A stretch of DNA of 64,000 bases from Cinnamomum chago (taxonomy: Eukaryota; Streptophyta; Magnoliopsida; Laurales; Lauraceae), in contig CP142453.1 of assembly GCA_038049695.1 (NCBI GenBank), forward strand, positions 23,042,001 through 23,106,000, given 5' to 3'. The position numbers and the translations under genes are program-made. Numbering within the stretch: the first letter of the stretch is position 1; each line of letters begins with the position of its first letter. The notes beneath the pieces were generated by a model. The model ran no database searches and was not told the DNA's origin. It was given only the letters and a program-made list of their open reading frames with translations. This document shows positions 24,149-35,454 of the stretch, in pieces.

Positions 24149-24508
24149 AAGAGGTGTGTCCAAAGAGAAGCATATGTTCACTGAATAGATGCAATCCCAT
24201 GAATAGATATGAAGCAGGCTATAAATATCATCTTGTCCATGCCTTCTTGCTCATTCCATTCACTGCAACTGCATTGCATTTGAGGCATCAGTCTGAGTCA
24301 AGAGAGAGTTCTACTACACGATGAGTTCGCCTGTCACATAGTTTGTAGTGCTACTACTGTGTGGATCAATCATTGTATTCTGAGAGACAGACGCCATTGA
24401 AGCCCGTTAGCATCGTTGCGGGGGCGAAATTTGTCTTAAGGACATAGTGTCAAACACTAGCATTGATCAACTTTCTTTTGAAGATTTTCGGATCACTTAA
24501 CTTCAACA
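24033..24508 (-). repeat. Candidate 3' LTR of the copia element, with internal tandem repeat
   Basis: On the minus strand it begins TGTTGAAGTTAAGTGATCCG, a common copia LTR start, downstream of the RNase H remnant. It contains TTAAGACAAATTTCGCCCCC and AGAATACAATGATTGATCC blocks. The far end consists of three imperfect ~39-bp repeats (24033, 24071, 24111). No clear polypurine tract precedes it and no second LTR exists for comparison, so the boundaries are provisional. Confidence 0.4.
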
Positions 24509-24899
24509 AAAGTTCTATGTTTTATGCCTTCAAACAGTAAGTGGATTTCCATTACAAGATTACATTCTGTAGTTTTGATTTACTGTTGTTTTGTTTCACT
24601 GTTGTGAGGGACTGTATCTTAAATACTGAACTATTACTGTATGTACTCCGAACAACAATGTGCTTTAGAGAATTTAACCTTATTATTCTCATAGAATCGG
24701 CGCAGTTCACACTCACAAAGTTGATTCTTATTAAGAGTATCCTACTATACCCCATCTGATTAGCCAAGATATAATAATCATTAAAAGCTTTGCTTATCCT
24801 AATTACTGCTGCAGGTATCACTATTAATATCATAGGAATGAGCAGGAGATTTTATCTCCATAGTGATATCGTTAAGTCACACACAATTCGGTTGTCCCT

Positions 24900-25605
24900 T
24901 TGAAACTAGATCTTGGGATCTCCAGTCAACTAGGTAGGGTTTCCATTATGACAACTTTTCATTGATAAGCTTTAAGCCCATGCCTCTCGATGAACAATTT
25001 ACTTGCTCTCTCGCTAAACATTTGGTAAGAGGATCAACAATGTTATCTATGGACTTTATGTACTCAATCGTTATAAAGCCATTAGAGAGCAGTTGTCTCA
25101 CGGTATTATGCATTCGACGAATATGTTGAGACTAGCTTACCGTTATATATTTTACTCTGTGCCCTTCCAATTGCAAATTTACTATTGCAATGAACGCATA
25201 TAAGAGGCACAGGTTTTGATCACATTGGAATATTTTTTAGGAATTGACGAAGTCACTCAACTTCTTCGCCAGCTTTACCCAATGCAATAAACTTAGATTC
25301 CATAGTGGATCTAGCAATGCATGTTTGTTTAGAAGATTTCCATATTACCGTTGCACCACCAAGTGTAAATAGATACCACTTGTGGACTTTGAATCTTTGA
25401 TGTCTGATATCCAGTTGACATCACAATAGCCTTCAAGTACAGCTGGATATTTAGAGTAATGCAAACCATAGTTTTGAGTGTATTTTAAATATCTTACAAC
25501 CTGAACTAAGGCCTTCCAGTGGTCTGATCCTAAGTTACCTGTGTATCTACTCAATTTACTATTATCATATGCAATATCAGGACGAGTGCAATTCATTACA
25601 TACAT
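24900..25605 (-). pseudogene. Copia RNase H remnant
   Basis: The open piece 25345-25605 carries [16 protein letters not shown] and [17 protein letters not shown] motifs that join reverse transcriptase to RNase H in copia polyproteins. Below 25345 the frame continues with several stops: an STMESKF version of the usual STxAE motif near 25300, and recognisable C-terminal blocks down to about 24950. Confidence 0.8.
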
Positions 25606-25616
25606 TAGGTTTCCAA

Positions 25617-27176
25617 TTATTTGTGCATATCTCGTTGTGATATGCCTTTTCCATTATTCTTGGATAAATGGATACTAATATCTATAGGTGTCATCGCTGG
25701 ATTACTATTATCTTGATTATATGTTTGTTTTTTGAGTATTTTCTTAATATAGTGTGATTGAGATAATATCAGTCTATCTGATGTTTTAGAGATTTTTATC
25801 CCTAATATGACATCTTCAACACCTAAATCTTTCATGTCAAACTTATTGTTTAATATTCTCTTGGTAGCTTGAATGATATCATCATTATTACCCATAATGA
25901 GCAAATCATCAACATATAAACAAATAATGACACAACCATTGTTAGTATTCTTGACATATACACATTTGTCACATTCATTGATGTTAAACCCATTTGACAT
26001 CATCAAACCGTCAAATTTCTCATGCCACTGCTTTGGTGCTTGTTTTAATCCATATAGAGATTTGACAAGATGACAAAGTTTCTTAGTTTGACCTGGACCA
26101 TTAAACCCTTCTGGTTGTTCCATATATATCTCCTCGTCTAATTCACCATTTAGAAAAACTGTCTTTATATCCATTTGATGTATCTCGAAATTGTGTATAG
26201 CAGCAATTGCAATTAACATTCGAATGGATGTTATTCTTGTTACTGGTGAATAAGTATCGAAATAGTCCAAGCCTTTGTTTTGTTTGTACCCTTTAACAAT
26301 AAGCCTGGCCTTGTACTTATTGATTGATCCATTTACTTTCATCTTTATCTTGAATATCCACTTGCATCCAAGAGTTTTGAAACCTTGTGGAAGATCCACT
26401 AGTTCCCATGTGTGATTTTGCAAAATGGATTCAATTTCATTGTTTATAGCCTCTTTCCAATATGGTGCCTCGGGACAGGACATTGCTTCTTTAAAGCTTT
26501 GAGGCTCATCTTCCAACAGAAATGTTAGAAAACCTGAACCAAACGTTTTTGATATTCTAGCCCTCTTACTCCGTCTAGGTTCATCAATTTCTTGTTGATT
26601 TTGATTACTACTACTAGCAGTATCATGAGTTCTTTTAGGAGAACTCGTTTCCTGCGATGGTTTGTAAGGAAATACATGTTCAAAGAACGATGCATTTCTT
26701 GACTCAATAATAATGTTATGATGCATATCGGGAATCTCAGACTTGTAAATTAGAAACCGATATGCATTTCTATTATGAGCATATCCAATGAATACACAGT
26801 CTACTGTCTTCGGTCCTATTTTAACCTTTTTAGGTGTAGGAACCACTACTTTAGCCAAACACCCCCACACTTTCAAGTATTTGTAGGTAGGCATTATGCT
26901 TTTCCACAATTCGTATGGGGTCTTATTGGTTTTCTTTTGAGGTATTCGGTTGAGAATATAATTTGCAGAGAGGATAGCATCACCCCACAAATTCTGAAGT
27001 AATCCAGAACTTATTAACATAGCATTCATTATTTCTTTTAAAATTATGTTTTTCCTTTCAGCAACACCATTTTGCTGAGGTGAATAAGGAGCAGTAGTTT
27101 GGTGTATAATACCATGCTGTGAATAGAATTCACCAAAATGTGATTCATATTCACCCATTCTATCGCTTCTTATCAC
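25617..27176 (-). pseudogene. Copia integrase C-terminus and reverse transcriptase
   Basis: A 519-codon open frame, the best-preserved part of the element. The first third is the end of the integrase core (SPQQNGVAERKN, containing the catalytic Glu) and the linker. The rest is a copia reverse transcriptase with ARLIVKGYKQNKGLDYFDTY, SLYGLKQAPKQWHEKF and the YVDDLLIMG active site. No in-frame stop is seen over 1.5 kb, but flanking pieces are shifted, so the polyprotein cannot be made as a unit. Confidence 0.9.
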
Positions 27177-27199
27177 CTTGATTTTCTTATCAAGTTGAT

Positions 27200-27990
27200 T
27201 CTCAACCTCATTCTTGTTATGTTTGAATATTTCTAAGGCCTCATCTTTATTTCTCAGTAAATAAACATAACAGTATTTGTGCAGTCATCAATGAATGTAA
27301 GAAAATATTTCTTACCACCTTTAGTTTGAACAAACTTTAGGTCACAGATATTAGAATGAATTAACCGAAGGGGTTCAGAAGTTCGTTCAATTGAATGAAA
27401 AGAAGTTCTAGTGAGTTTAGCTTTTACACATGTTTCACATTTGATATTTGAATCAAAACTGCATTTAGGCAGGCATTCCATATCAACTCAAGCATATGAG
27501 TAGAAGGCTTTTTCTTATTAGGAATTATAGTCATTACATTCATCTTGAAAAGCCCATCACTGATGTATCCTTTTCCCACGTACATCCCAGATTTAGTAAG
27601 TACAAACTTATCCGACTCAAATACCAGTTTGAAACCCTTCTTACTTAGTAGTGAGCCTGATATCAGATTCTTTCGAATATTAGGTACATGCAGCACATTT
27701 TTGAGGATGAGTTTCTATCCAAAAGTCATCTTCAATACCACCTGTCATTGGCCTTCAATCTTAGAAGTGACAGAGTTGTCCATAAAGTGTTGTTATCCGG
27801 TTGATACTTGATAAGTGGAGAACATTTCTTTGATAGAGAAAACATGTCGAGTGGCCCCTGTGTCCACCCACCATTCTCTGGTGTTGCCAACCGGATTGAC
27901 TTCTGAGACCAATGTAGAAAGATTGATGTCTGGAACATCAATAGAGAGAGTGTCCAATTTTGTCATGTTGACCTGCGCAGGTTTCTTACT
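27200..27990 (-). pseudogene. Copia protease, GAG-pre-integrase and integrase N-terminus, broken
   Basis: On the minus strand around 27880 the frame reads WWVDTGATRHV, the copia protease active-site region, followed by a stop. 27424-27696 gives LHVPNIRKNLISGSLL and the GAG-pre-integrase region. 27254-27481 gives CETCVKAKLTRTSF and the start of the integrase core with the first Asp (FIDDCT). Frames change between the pieces. Confidence 0.8.
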
Positions 27991-27999
27991 TGTATTGTC

Positions 28000-28770
28000 T
28001 TAGTCCTTGCGCTTACGACAGTCCTTAGCACGGTGGCCTGGTTTGTCGCACACTTAGCATTTCCCTTTGAATTTCTTGTTGTCATTGGGACCTTGTTTTG
28101 GACCGTTGGAATTGTTCTTCCTATTCTTGGGATTCTGCCCATGTTCCACCACATTTGCCTTAGCTTCAGTGAAGGTTTTTCCTGTTTTTTTCTCAGATGC
28201 ACGATTGTCTTTCTCTATCCTCAATCTGACAATCAGGTCTTCAAGTTTCATCTCCTTTCGCTTATGCTTAAGGTAGTTCTTAAAATCCTTCCAAAGTGGT
28301 GGCAATTTTTCAATGATTGCTGCCACTTGGAAAGACTCACTAAGAGACATTCTTTCTGCATGAATTTCAAGGAGAATTACCTGAAGTTCCTGAACTTGAT
28401 TGATAACTGCTTTGGAATCGATCATCTTCTAGTCAAGGAATCTGCCAACAACGAATTTCTTCATTCCGGCATCTTCAGTCCTGTACTTTTTATCAAGAGA
28501 ATCCCATAATTCCTTAGCAGTCTTCAATGATTAGTACACATTATATAATGTGTTGTCTAGTCTATTGAGAATATAATTACAACATAGGAAGTCAGCAAGC
28601 TTCCAGGCTTCTACTGTTGCAACAACTTGCTTGTCTGTCTCACCTTCTATTAAAGCATGAGCTTCTTCATGGAGGAACCTAGCCAAATTCAAGGTAGCGA
28701 GATAAAACAACATTTTCTGTCGCCATCTCTTGAACTCAATACCATTGAACGCAATTATTGGTGAGCACAC
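28000..28770 (-). pseudogene. Copia gag remnant with zinc knuckle
   Basis: 28531-28770 holds the start of a UBN2-type gag (IAFNGIEFKRWRQKM). 28054-28425 continues it ([20 protein letters not shown], then [24 protein letters not shown]). The zinc knuckle CDKPGHRAKDC follows near 28030-28060 with a stop at one position. At least one frameshift and several stops separate the parts. Confidence 0.78.
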
Positions 28771-28790
28771 CCGTGTTTATCACGGATTAT

Positions 28791-29299
28791 TGTGCCAGTA
28801 CATACATTATATTAGCTGTCCCTGCATAAATTTGGCATACCACCCTGCAGCTTTTGATATTTTTCGGCGAATATCTTGAACCATCTTTATTTACATAGGA
28901 AACCTTCGACAGACTGTTAGGTAAGAGAAAATGAATAAAGAGAAGGGCAGGTGAATCTGACATAACAAATGTACTGACTATAAACATCTTTCCAACTAGT
29001 GGTGATTCTTGATAAGCTGTAATTAGAGTGATCTTCTTCATGCGTCACAAGACAAAACAGCTTTCCTCATTGTGTTATATTATCATTGTTAAAAACTAGC
29101 TAAAACGCGTTCTGTCAAAGTGATGGAGCTTTCAACTGTCCCCACTGGCCTTGGAATTTGATTGATGGAAATGCCTCTCCCATTATTGATGGGCTCCGTG
29201 CAAAACCATTCAAAACAAAGGTATCAATACCGACGAGGTTGCCCAGTTCGTTGGAACCGCGCCTCACCAGTATCCAAGGTCGGCAGTACAGAATTACTT
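28791..29299. other. Possible copia leader, otherwise unrecognised
   Basis: The position where a 5' LTR and primer-binding site of the copia element would be expected. An open stretch on the minus strand at 28787-29041 has no recognisable domain. No LTR pair to 24033-24508 found. Confidence 0.3.
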
Positions 29300-29481
29300 C
29301 TTACCCAATAGTAAGGAGTGTCAATTTTTACCGGTTGGCTAGGGTTTGAACCCTTTCTATTTGTGCAAGCTCCTTTCCCATTTGAATAGACTACATTTCT
29401 ATATATATATATATGCAGGCTCTCATTTCGATACCAACACCCTTGGTTGGAGCACAAAAAAGAAAAAAAAAAAAAAATCTG
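29300..29481 (+). mobile_element. SINE-like element, family 2
   Basis: Head CTTACCCAATAGTAAGGA followed by GCTAGGGTTTGAACCC, a good box B, then TTGTGCAAGCTCCTTTCCCA, AACACCCTTGGTTGGAG and an A-rich tail (29456-29476). The layout matches the copy at 50285. The last part is also included in the tandem duplication that follows. Confidence 0.5.
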
Positions 29482-29648
29482 GGCACTTTGCTAAAGCTGG
29501 TGTTTATGTACATCGGAGTCAGTACATCGGAGTCAGGCTCCCACTTGGATCCCAGCACTCTTGGCTGGAGTGCAAAAAAGAACAAAAAAGAAAAAAAAAA
29601 AATAATTCTGGCCACCTTGCTAAAGCAGGTGTTTATGTACATCGGAGC
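29417..29648. repeat. 118-bp imperfect tandem duplication including A-rich tracts
   Basis: Unit 1 starts at 29417 (AGGCTCTCATTTCGATACCA) and unit 2 at 29535 (AGGCTCCCACTTGGATCCCA). Both contain an A-rich run and then GCTAAAGCWGGTGTTTATGT. Identity is roughly 85%. Confidence 0.85.
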
Positions 29649-30389
29649 ACGGAGTTTCTTTCTGTGGTAGCAGTTGTTACCTTTTTGAGATGGGTCCTCT
29701 AATGGGCTAATGAGGGGCAAAAAAAAAAAAAAAATAGCAGTTTGGCTTTATTCTAGTGTGCAGTACTAAAAACTATATTCCGGATATATGTTAAATTTTA
29801 ACCAAGAAAAAATAAAAACAAATAAAAAATATGTGTATAAATTTCTGTTACTATAATTTTCATAGGTTTTCTTGAAATTCTCGTTTTTTATTGAAATATT
29901 ATTGTGATTATCAAATGCCCTTTAAATCTTGGTAACCTTTCAGAAACATCATAATTGGGTAAATGCCATTTTAGATCGGATATTAAAAAAATATTGAAAT
30001 ATTTTTGAAAAAATGTTGCCACTGTTTATATATGCCACTGATACCCAGTCATGGTAAGTACTCAATCTGAAGTTTTGAGAATTGAAATGCATAGGTGGGT
30101 GTAAACAAGTAAAAAAGTAGACATAGAATTGGAACCGTTACATAAAAATGAAAAAAAAAATGGAAAAGAAGATTAACAACTATATCTAAAACTTTAAATA
30201 GTTACTGCTTCTATCTTTTAAAATTGAAGATACAATTTTTTTTCCTTTCAATTTTGAAAACATATATATGAAATAATATCATGTTGATGCCACAATTTTA
30301 GAAGAATGTGTAAGGAAATTACTTTTAGGCCCATTACTTGGACCACAAGTCCTTACCTTTCTAGAAGTATGGTCATTATAGGAATTCCA
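29649..30389. other. Spacer, no gene recognised
   Basis: AT-rich with short A runs (29720-29735). No coding signal. Confidence 0.35.
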
Positions 30390-30790
30390 TTTTCATAGAA
30401 TATATGCTATTAATTACTCAAAAACGGTTTCTTAATGAGATATATTCCATAATATTCTCTACCTTGATGGACGGTTGAGATTAAATCTAAAGAAAACCTA
30501 ATTGGGAATTCGGTCATCTCTTCATCTATAAGTAAAGCCTTTCGTCCATCACAAAGGCTACACACACAAAAACTCAACACATTAAGGTTTATAGGCAAGG
30601 AGAGAGAAACCGAAACCATTCACCCAGCCTCTTCTTCGACGGATCTCAACAACAGCACCAGACAGCAGGATCGGAAAGCTCCTTGCATCAGGATGTCTGG
30701 AGGTACTCTTCAACTTATTTAAGATTAAATCTTACATGTGATTATCATGATGTTCACGATCTTAGGATTTATGTTAATAACGATATAACA
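30390..30790 (+). promoter_or_regulatory. Promoter-plus-leader-like segment, possibly a solo LTR
   Basis: TCTATAAGTAAAG near 30523 could be a TATA box. A C/A-rich leader follows and ends in an ATGTCTGGAG at 30692-30701 joined to GTACTC, a splice-donor-like border. Downstream, TTTATGTTAATAACGATATAACA (positions 30768-30790) has the CA end expected of an LTR. No coding continuation was found, so this is either a solo LTR of a copia-like element or an orphan first exon. Confidence 0.25.
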
Positions 30791-30978
30791 GAATGAGCCA
30801 CTTGCACTGGACAGACTGTGTAAATTTTAGCCTTCGGTGGTTGGATTTTAAAACATCTCAAAGAATCTAGGTAAGGGCCAAACATTAGGAGGGCTATTAA
30901 TTTGAGTGGCTCATATATATATATTTTAGGTGGGCCCAACTATGGGGTTTCAATACTTCTACTCTGAATTTTTTGAGA

Positions 30979-31280
30979 GCATGTTTGTTTGCATTAAAAT
31001 ACTTAGAAATTGAATGAATATGAAATCGTGGTGAAATGAAATTTACCAAAGAATTATTAAATTACTAGGTGAGGGGTGAATGGTATAAGGTAGAGATTTA
31101 TAAATGACTTTCATTTTCCTATGTATTAAATTACTAGGATGGTGCATGGGTATTCATTTACCTATCTTCTATTGATTCCATTTCCCCAAAAGTAAAGGTA
31201 ATTTGATGTTGTTGCACCTACTTTCATTTTAACCACTTATAGCATGAATTCTATACACTCTAATGCAAACAAACAGGCCC
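30979..31280. mobile_element. MITE, same family as 7936-8266
   Basis: Ends GCATGTTTGTTTGCATTAAA and TCTAATGCAAACAAACAGGCCC (31259-31280) are inverted repeats of about 18 bp. The interior shares AATTACTAGG and AGGAAAA-type words with the copy at 7936. Non-coding. Confidence 0.65.
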
Positions 31281-31339
31281 TAAAAGAGCATGTTTCTTAC
31301 AAGAGCTCATGGAAAGTCACATCTAAAGAATTTGTGAAT

Positions 31340-31810
31340 TCTCCAAAAACTTATCGCTTAGGTGGAATTTTCGTGGGTGGAGGATTTGCAAATGATAAGG
31401 AGGCTGAAATTCTAATCACATGGCATTTGTGACCGTTTAAGTTGTTAGAATATGGAATTCTAATAAAAAAATATGGCATTTGCAAATACTAAGGGGCCGA
31501 GCCATCACATCATGTTTATGAATTCTCAACATTGCAACCTAGACTAAAATTCTGGTATATGAATATGCCTTAAGTCAAACCCTCAAGGCTTGTTCTTTTA
31601 CTATAATTTTTTACGGGAATTATTTATGTTGGGAATTCATAGACAGACATGATGTGGTGGCTAGTTCCATTGGCATTTGCAAATGCCATATATATTTGCT
31701 AAAATTTTAAATTCCGACCACTTGAAAAGTCTCAAATGACCTTTTTAGTTTTCAAACTTGCAGCCTCTTTTGCACTTGCAAATCCACCACCCAAAGAAGA
31801 GGATTTGTAA
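31340..31810. repeat. Large imperfect palindrome
   Basis: AGCCATCACATCATG...TATGAATTCTCAACA (31501-31533) pairs with TGTTGGGAATTCATA...CATGATGTGGTGGCT (31628-31663). Further out GGTGGAGGATTTGCAAA (31376) pairs with TTTGCACTTGCAAATCCACC (31769). It is probably a decayed foldback or MITE. Confidence 0.6.
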
Positions 31811-32133
31811 ATTCCACTTCAGTAGATGGGAACTCATGTATGGAAAATTTGTGAATTCTCCAAAAATTAATGTCCCTTGGGGTAGAATTTATTACTCCTC
31901 TTGGCCGGACTCAAGGAGATTGAAATTTAAAAATTCTAAATAATAAAAGTGACTTTTCAAGTAATTGTATTTCATAATTCTAATAAGAAAACATGAAATT
32001 TATGAGTGCTAAAGAAACAACCTTCACCTCATTTTCTAGAAATCGACGGACTGCTTGATTTTGGGCATTAGTATAAAACAGGCTATGGTAATAAGACACA
32101 TCTGGTCAGGTTCATTTGATACTTGCTCCAAAA

Positions 32134-32135
<2 letters not shown>
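31811..32135. other. Spacer with a short repeat of 31320-31360
   Basis: TTTGTGAATTCTCCAAAAA at 31844 repeats the sequence at 31330 in direct orientation. Otherwise nothing recognised. Confidence 0.35.

Positions 32136-32188
<53 letters not shown>
32136..32188. repeat. 53-nt poly(T) tract
   Basis: An uninterrupted run of 53 T. It could be the poly(A) tail of a minus-strand retroposon; no SINE or LINE body was recognised to its right. Assembly length is uncertain for such a run. Confidence 0.85.
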
Positions 32189-32189
<1 letters not shown>

Positions 32190-33937
32190 ACTCAGACTAG
32201 ACAAAGCGCGTCAACTAGACTTGCCAAAGCCAGGGATTTTCTTATTAGAAAATAAAGGTAAAGATGGATTTTCTGTCTTTAGTTGCAAAAGGCTGTCCTT
32301 TCAGTTGTCAAAACCTCTCCTTGTCAAGACCTCTTCTGCGAGTACTCTATCTATAATAATTCGTCTTGTCGAGGAAATAAATTTGGGGGTTGCTATCTGC
32401 ACCCACTCTACATTCACTCTATATGCTAGGCTAGTAAAAAAAACGGATACATCTATCGGCAGATGATTTTTTGCTGCAATGTAAGGAGGATGCACGTTTC
32501 TCAAAACTATCGGCAGACTCACTTCATAAACGAAGATGCACGTTTCTCAAAATCTATCCAATCACGTCAGATTAAATCAAAGCAGATGCAATGTAAGGAG
32601 GGGCATTGATTTGATTGGTATGTGTTGGGCGTGGATTGACTGCCACAGTAGTGCAATTGGACGGAATAAAGAAGATAAAAAGTAGGGGACTATCACTGTA
32701 CGCGTGGTAGAGAGTGGAGATGTCAAACGGGCCGGCTAGCGGGCGGGCCGTGTACCCTGCCACGGCCCGGCCCACTGGCCCGGCCCGCCCCAGTGGGCCT
32801 TTTTTTTTTTTTTTTTTTCCAACTTGATCAGAGCCAAAAGGCCATATCTATGGAAAAGAAAGAGGTGCTGCTATCATTAAATGAAAGATTATGTCAATCA
32901 GAATTGGCACGGTCTAATGATATGCTAATTTTATATATTTGACCTTTAGTAGAATAAAAATGCTAACATATTCCATTGGACCCATGAATGATGATGGTTC
33001 ATGGTCTGGACCATCCAGTGTACAATCATTGAATAAGAGAAAAATCAAACTGACGGGATAGTTTTAAACCATCTGATCATTGGCTACAGGTAAAAAAAAA
33101 GAAAATGTACGCACCACCTCATCATGCATGTGCACACACACATGAGCTTTTAGATACTTTCACTTTCATAAATATATAAATAATGATATTTCACAAAGAA
33201 TATGAAACAAATAAATATTTCAAGACCATCTGATTAACATAAATTTTTAAGGATATATCATATTATAGGCCCTTTGGTGGGTTTACTTTTTTTTTTTTAA
33301 ACTCAAGATTTCAACAAGTTAATTAAAGCTGAGAAGAATCTAGAGTAGAGAGAGTTTTTTTTTTTTTTGGTGTGTGTGTGGCATATAAATAACACTAATA
33401 AATTTAGAAAAAGAATAGGAGGATTATACTATTATAGACTTTGTCAAACTGAAAAGGACACAAAACCCCTTATATGATTGTTTTATGGCTGTTTAGGGGG
33501 GGTAAAATGAACAATTTTTTTTAAAAAAATCACTTTTGGGGGGGCAGGCAGGCCTGACGGGCCACAAAAGGCAGCCCACGTGACAGACAGGCCTAGCGAG
33601 CCCTGGCCAAACGGGCCCAACGGGCCCAACCTCCTCAGCCCAACACAGCCCGTGTCACTGATGAAACTAGGGAAATGGGCCGAAAGAATTCCCAAAATAC
33701 AGTACCTGATCCCTGGTTATTTTAAAGGGAAAGAAAACAAAACCAGCAAGGTGTGTGGTTTGCAAGTAATGCCTTTATATCATAGTCATATGATTGATGT
33801 GACAAGGCATTGGCTCAAACAGCAGTAATGCCTCCATTTTGTGCTTTTGTGGAGAAACTGGCATTAAAGAAATGTTTCTCTTGGAACAAGAGATTGGGAT
33901 TGCACTTTAAGACTGAAGAGCCACTGCCACTGCCAGG
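32189..33937. other. Spacer with fragments of GC-rich hAT-type ends
   Basis: Short direct repeats of GATGCACGTTTCTCAAAA occur at 32489 and 32536. At 32722-32800 GATGTCAAACGGGCCGG and GGCCCGGCCC words, and at 33540-33660 more GGGCC words, resemble hAT element ends, but no matching target duplication was found. No gene recognised. Confidence 0.35.
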
Positions 33938-34140
33938 CCCCCCCCCCCCCCCCAATATGATCCGTGCCAGAACCACTGCCAGGCACCCCCTATGGGTATA
34001 TAATATGATCAGTGGCAGAACACCCCCCCCCCCCCCCCGCCCAACACGTTGTTGGACCTATTGGTCTTACCGAATTTTTTATAGCGAAGTGGAAAGTCAC
34101 GGATCTACAATATGATCAGCAGAACCACAGTCAGGCCCGG
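33938..34140. repeat. Triplicated short motif with two C16 tracts
   Basis: AATATGATC followed by a CAGAAC block appears three times (near 33955, 34005 and 34110). Two 16-nt C runs lie at 33938-33953 and 34023-34038. The motif resembles GTGGCGGAACC hAT ends, so nested fragments are possible. Confidence 0.5.
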
Positions 34141-34169
34141 GGTGGGGGGGTCCCCCCCTCCACAACCCC

Positions 34170-34390
34170 AAACCAGCTTTAAAACACCTTACTAGACTCC
34201 CCAAACCTTCCAGACTCCCCACTCACCTCACCCACTCCAGACTTCCAGTTTTCCTTCTTCATTTTATTCTTCTTCTCTTTTCTCCTTTAATCTCTCATCT
34301 TCAGCTGCACTACAATCCCCCTGCACCCCAGTCATCACACGGCTCACCACAACACACTTAGCCACACCACCCGCCACACCAAGACACCAG
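34170..34390 (+). other. Probable 5' UTR exon of the MULE-OTU gene
   Basis: A pyrimidine-rich, ATG-poor leader ends in ACACCAG joined to GTACCA, a good splice donor at 34391. A matching acceptor (AACCAGCAG, ending 35449) lies six bases before the ATG at 35455, giving a 1059-bp leader intron. This is inferred from splice-site shape only. Transcription start not identified. Confidence 0.4.
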
Positions 34391-35229
34391 GTACCAACCC
34401 AATTTTATAGGAAATTAAAATTCTTTTTATCAAGAAATATTACTTCATTATTTCTTCTTTTCCGCAAGAATAATGTATTACATCAAACAACATATCAGTG
34501 AATTGCATGAAAAATTAGAATAACTTTCCTCTTTATTCTAGGACTCTCTCCTAACACAAACGCATCCTTATAATTCCTATATAGAATTCCCTTACTCCAT
34601 CCAAGGGCCACCTATCGTTTCTTGATCCACCTTATTTGAGTTGATTGGAGTAGTTTCTCTATTGGTGAATGTCATTGTTGGATGTGGATGTTTACAGATT
34701 ATGCATATATAGGAAACTTTGTTCTGTTTATTGAATTATGAATACATGGCCATGTTTATAAGGCCCTCTCACCCAACTAGACATAAGAGTGTACGAATAT
34801 TAGCAAATGCACCCGGCCTGACCAATTTTATTCCTTGACTTGTCAACCCACTTATAACCCATTGGTCAATCAAGCCGGCCCAGTTCTCTATATTCATCAA
34901 ATCCATGCATGCATAGATCCCTGCCATTTTCTTCTCTTGCGCTGAAATTTAATTCTCTAGTCACTTATATAAATAAATATATATATATATATGGTTCACA
35001 CATTCATGCATCTCAATATACCCATGCATTTAAATTGAAATCCTTGTTTTACTGTTTGTTTCAATTTATTCTCAACCTGCCCATGCACTTAGTGAATTTT
35101 TCATTTTATATTATTCCTTACTAGCATCAAGCCTATCATGCATCTAACATGCCATGCATTCAGATTAATTAAAAAAATATAAAATTCTAAGTATTAGATT
35201 AATTAAAACAATTAGGTTAGGTTTAATAA

Positions 35230-35430
35230 TTAATTTCCTTCTCATCCTCTCCTCTCATTAGGATTAGAGAATTTAATTAAGAAATTCTAAATCATTTAGG
35301 TTAATTAATAAATAAAAATTAGAAATTTGTTTCCTTCTCCTCATCCCCTTTCACTAGAATTAGAAAAATCAATTTAGGAGATTTTATGCTTTATAAATTA
35401 GAGATTTATTTCCTTCTCCTCATCCCCTTC
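35230..35430 (+). repeat. Three diverged repeats in the leader intron
   Basis: TTCCTTCTCMTC-CCCTT-type blocks recur at about 35235, 35331 and 35410, each preceded by TTAATTA/TAAATTAG-like sequence, giving unit lengths near 80-95 bp. Confidence 0.55.
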
Positions 35431-35454
35431 GGAATATACAAACCAGCAGAAGAT

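Larger units (their letters stand above)
24033..28790 (-). mobile_element. Degenerate Ty1/copia LTR retrotransposon
   Basis: Read on the minus strand, the order gag, protease, integrase, reverse transcriptase, RNase H is that of Ty1/copia elements, since integrase precedes reverse transcriptase. The frames carry several stops and shifts. A candidate 3' LTR occupies the lower-coordinate end (24033-24508). No matching 5' LTR was recognised above 28800, so the copy is truncated or its 5' LTR has decayed. Confidence 0.85.

Noticed and set aside
28787..29041. An 84-codon minus-strand frame as a gene upstream of the copia gag
   Set aside because: No domain; its position and composition fit the decayed leader of the element.
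29346..29720. Overlapping open frames on both strands around the A-rich repeats
   Set aside because: Lys- or Phe-rich translations come from the A-rich tails of a tandem duplication; no domain is recognisable.
32055..32255. An open frame with a long Phe run on the plus strand
   Set aside because: It is created by the 53-nt T tract; no coding features on either side.
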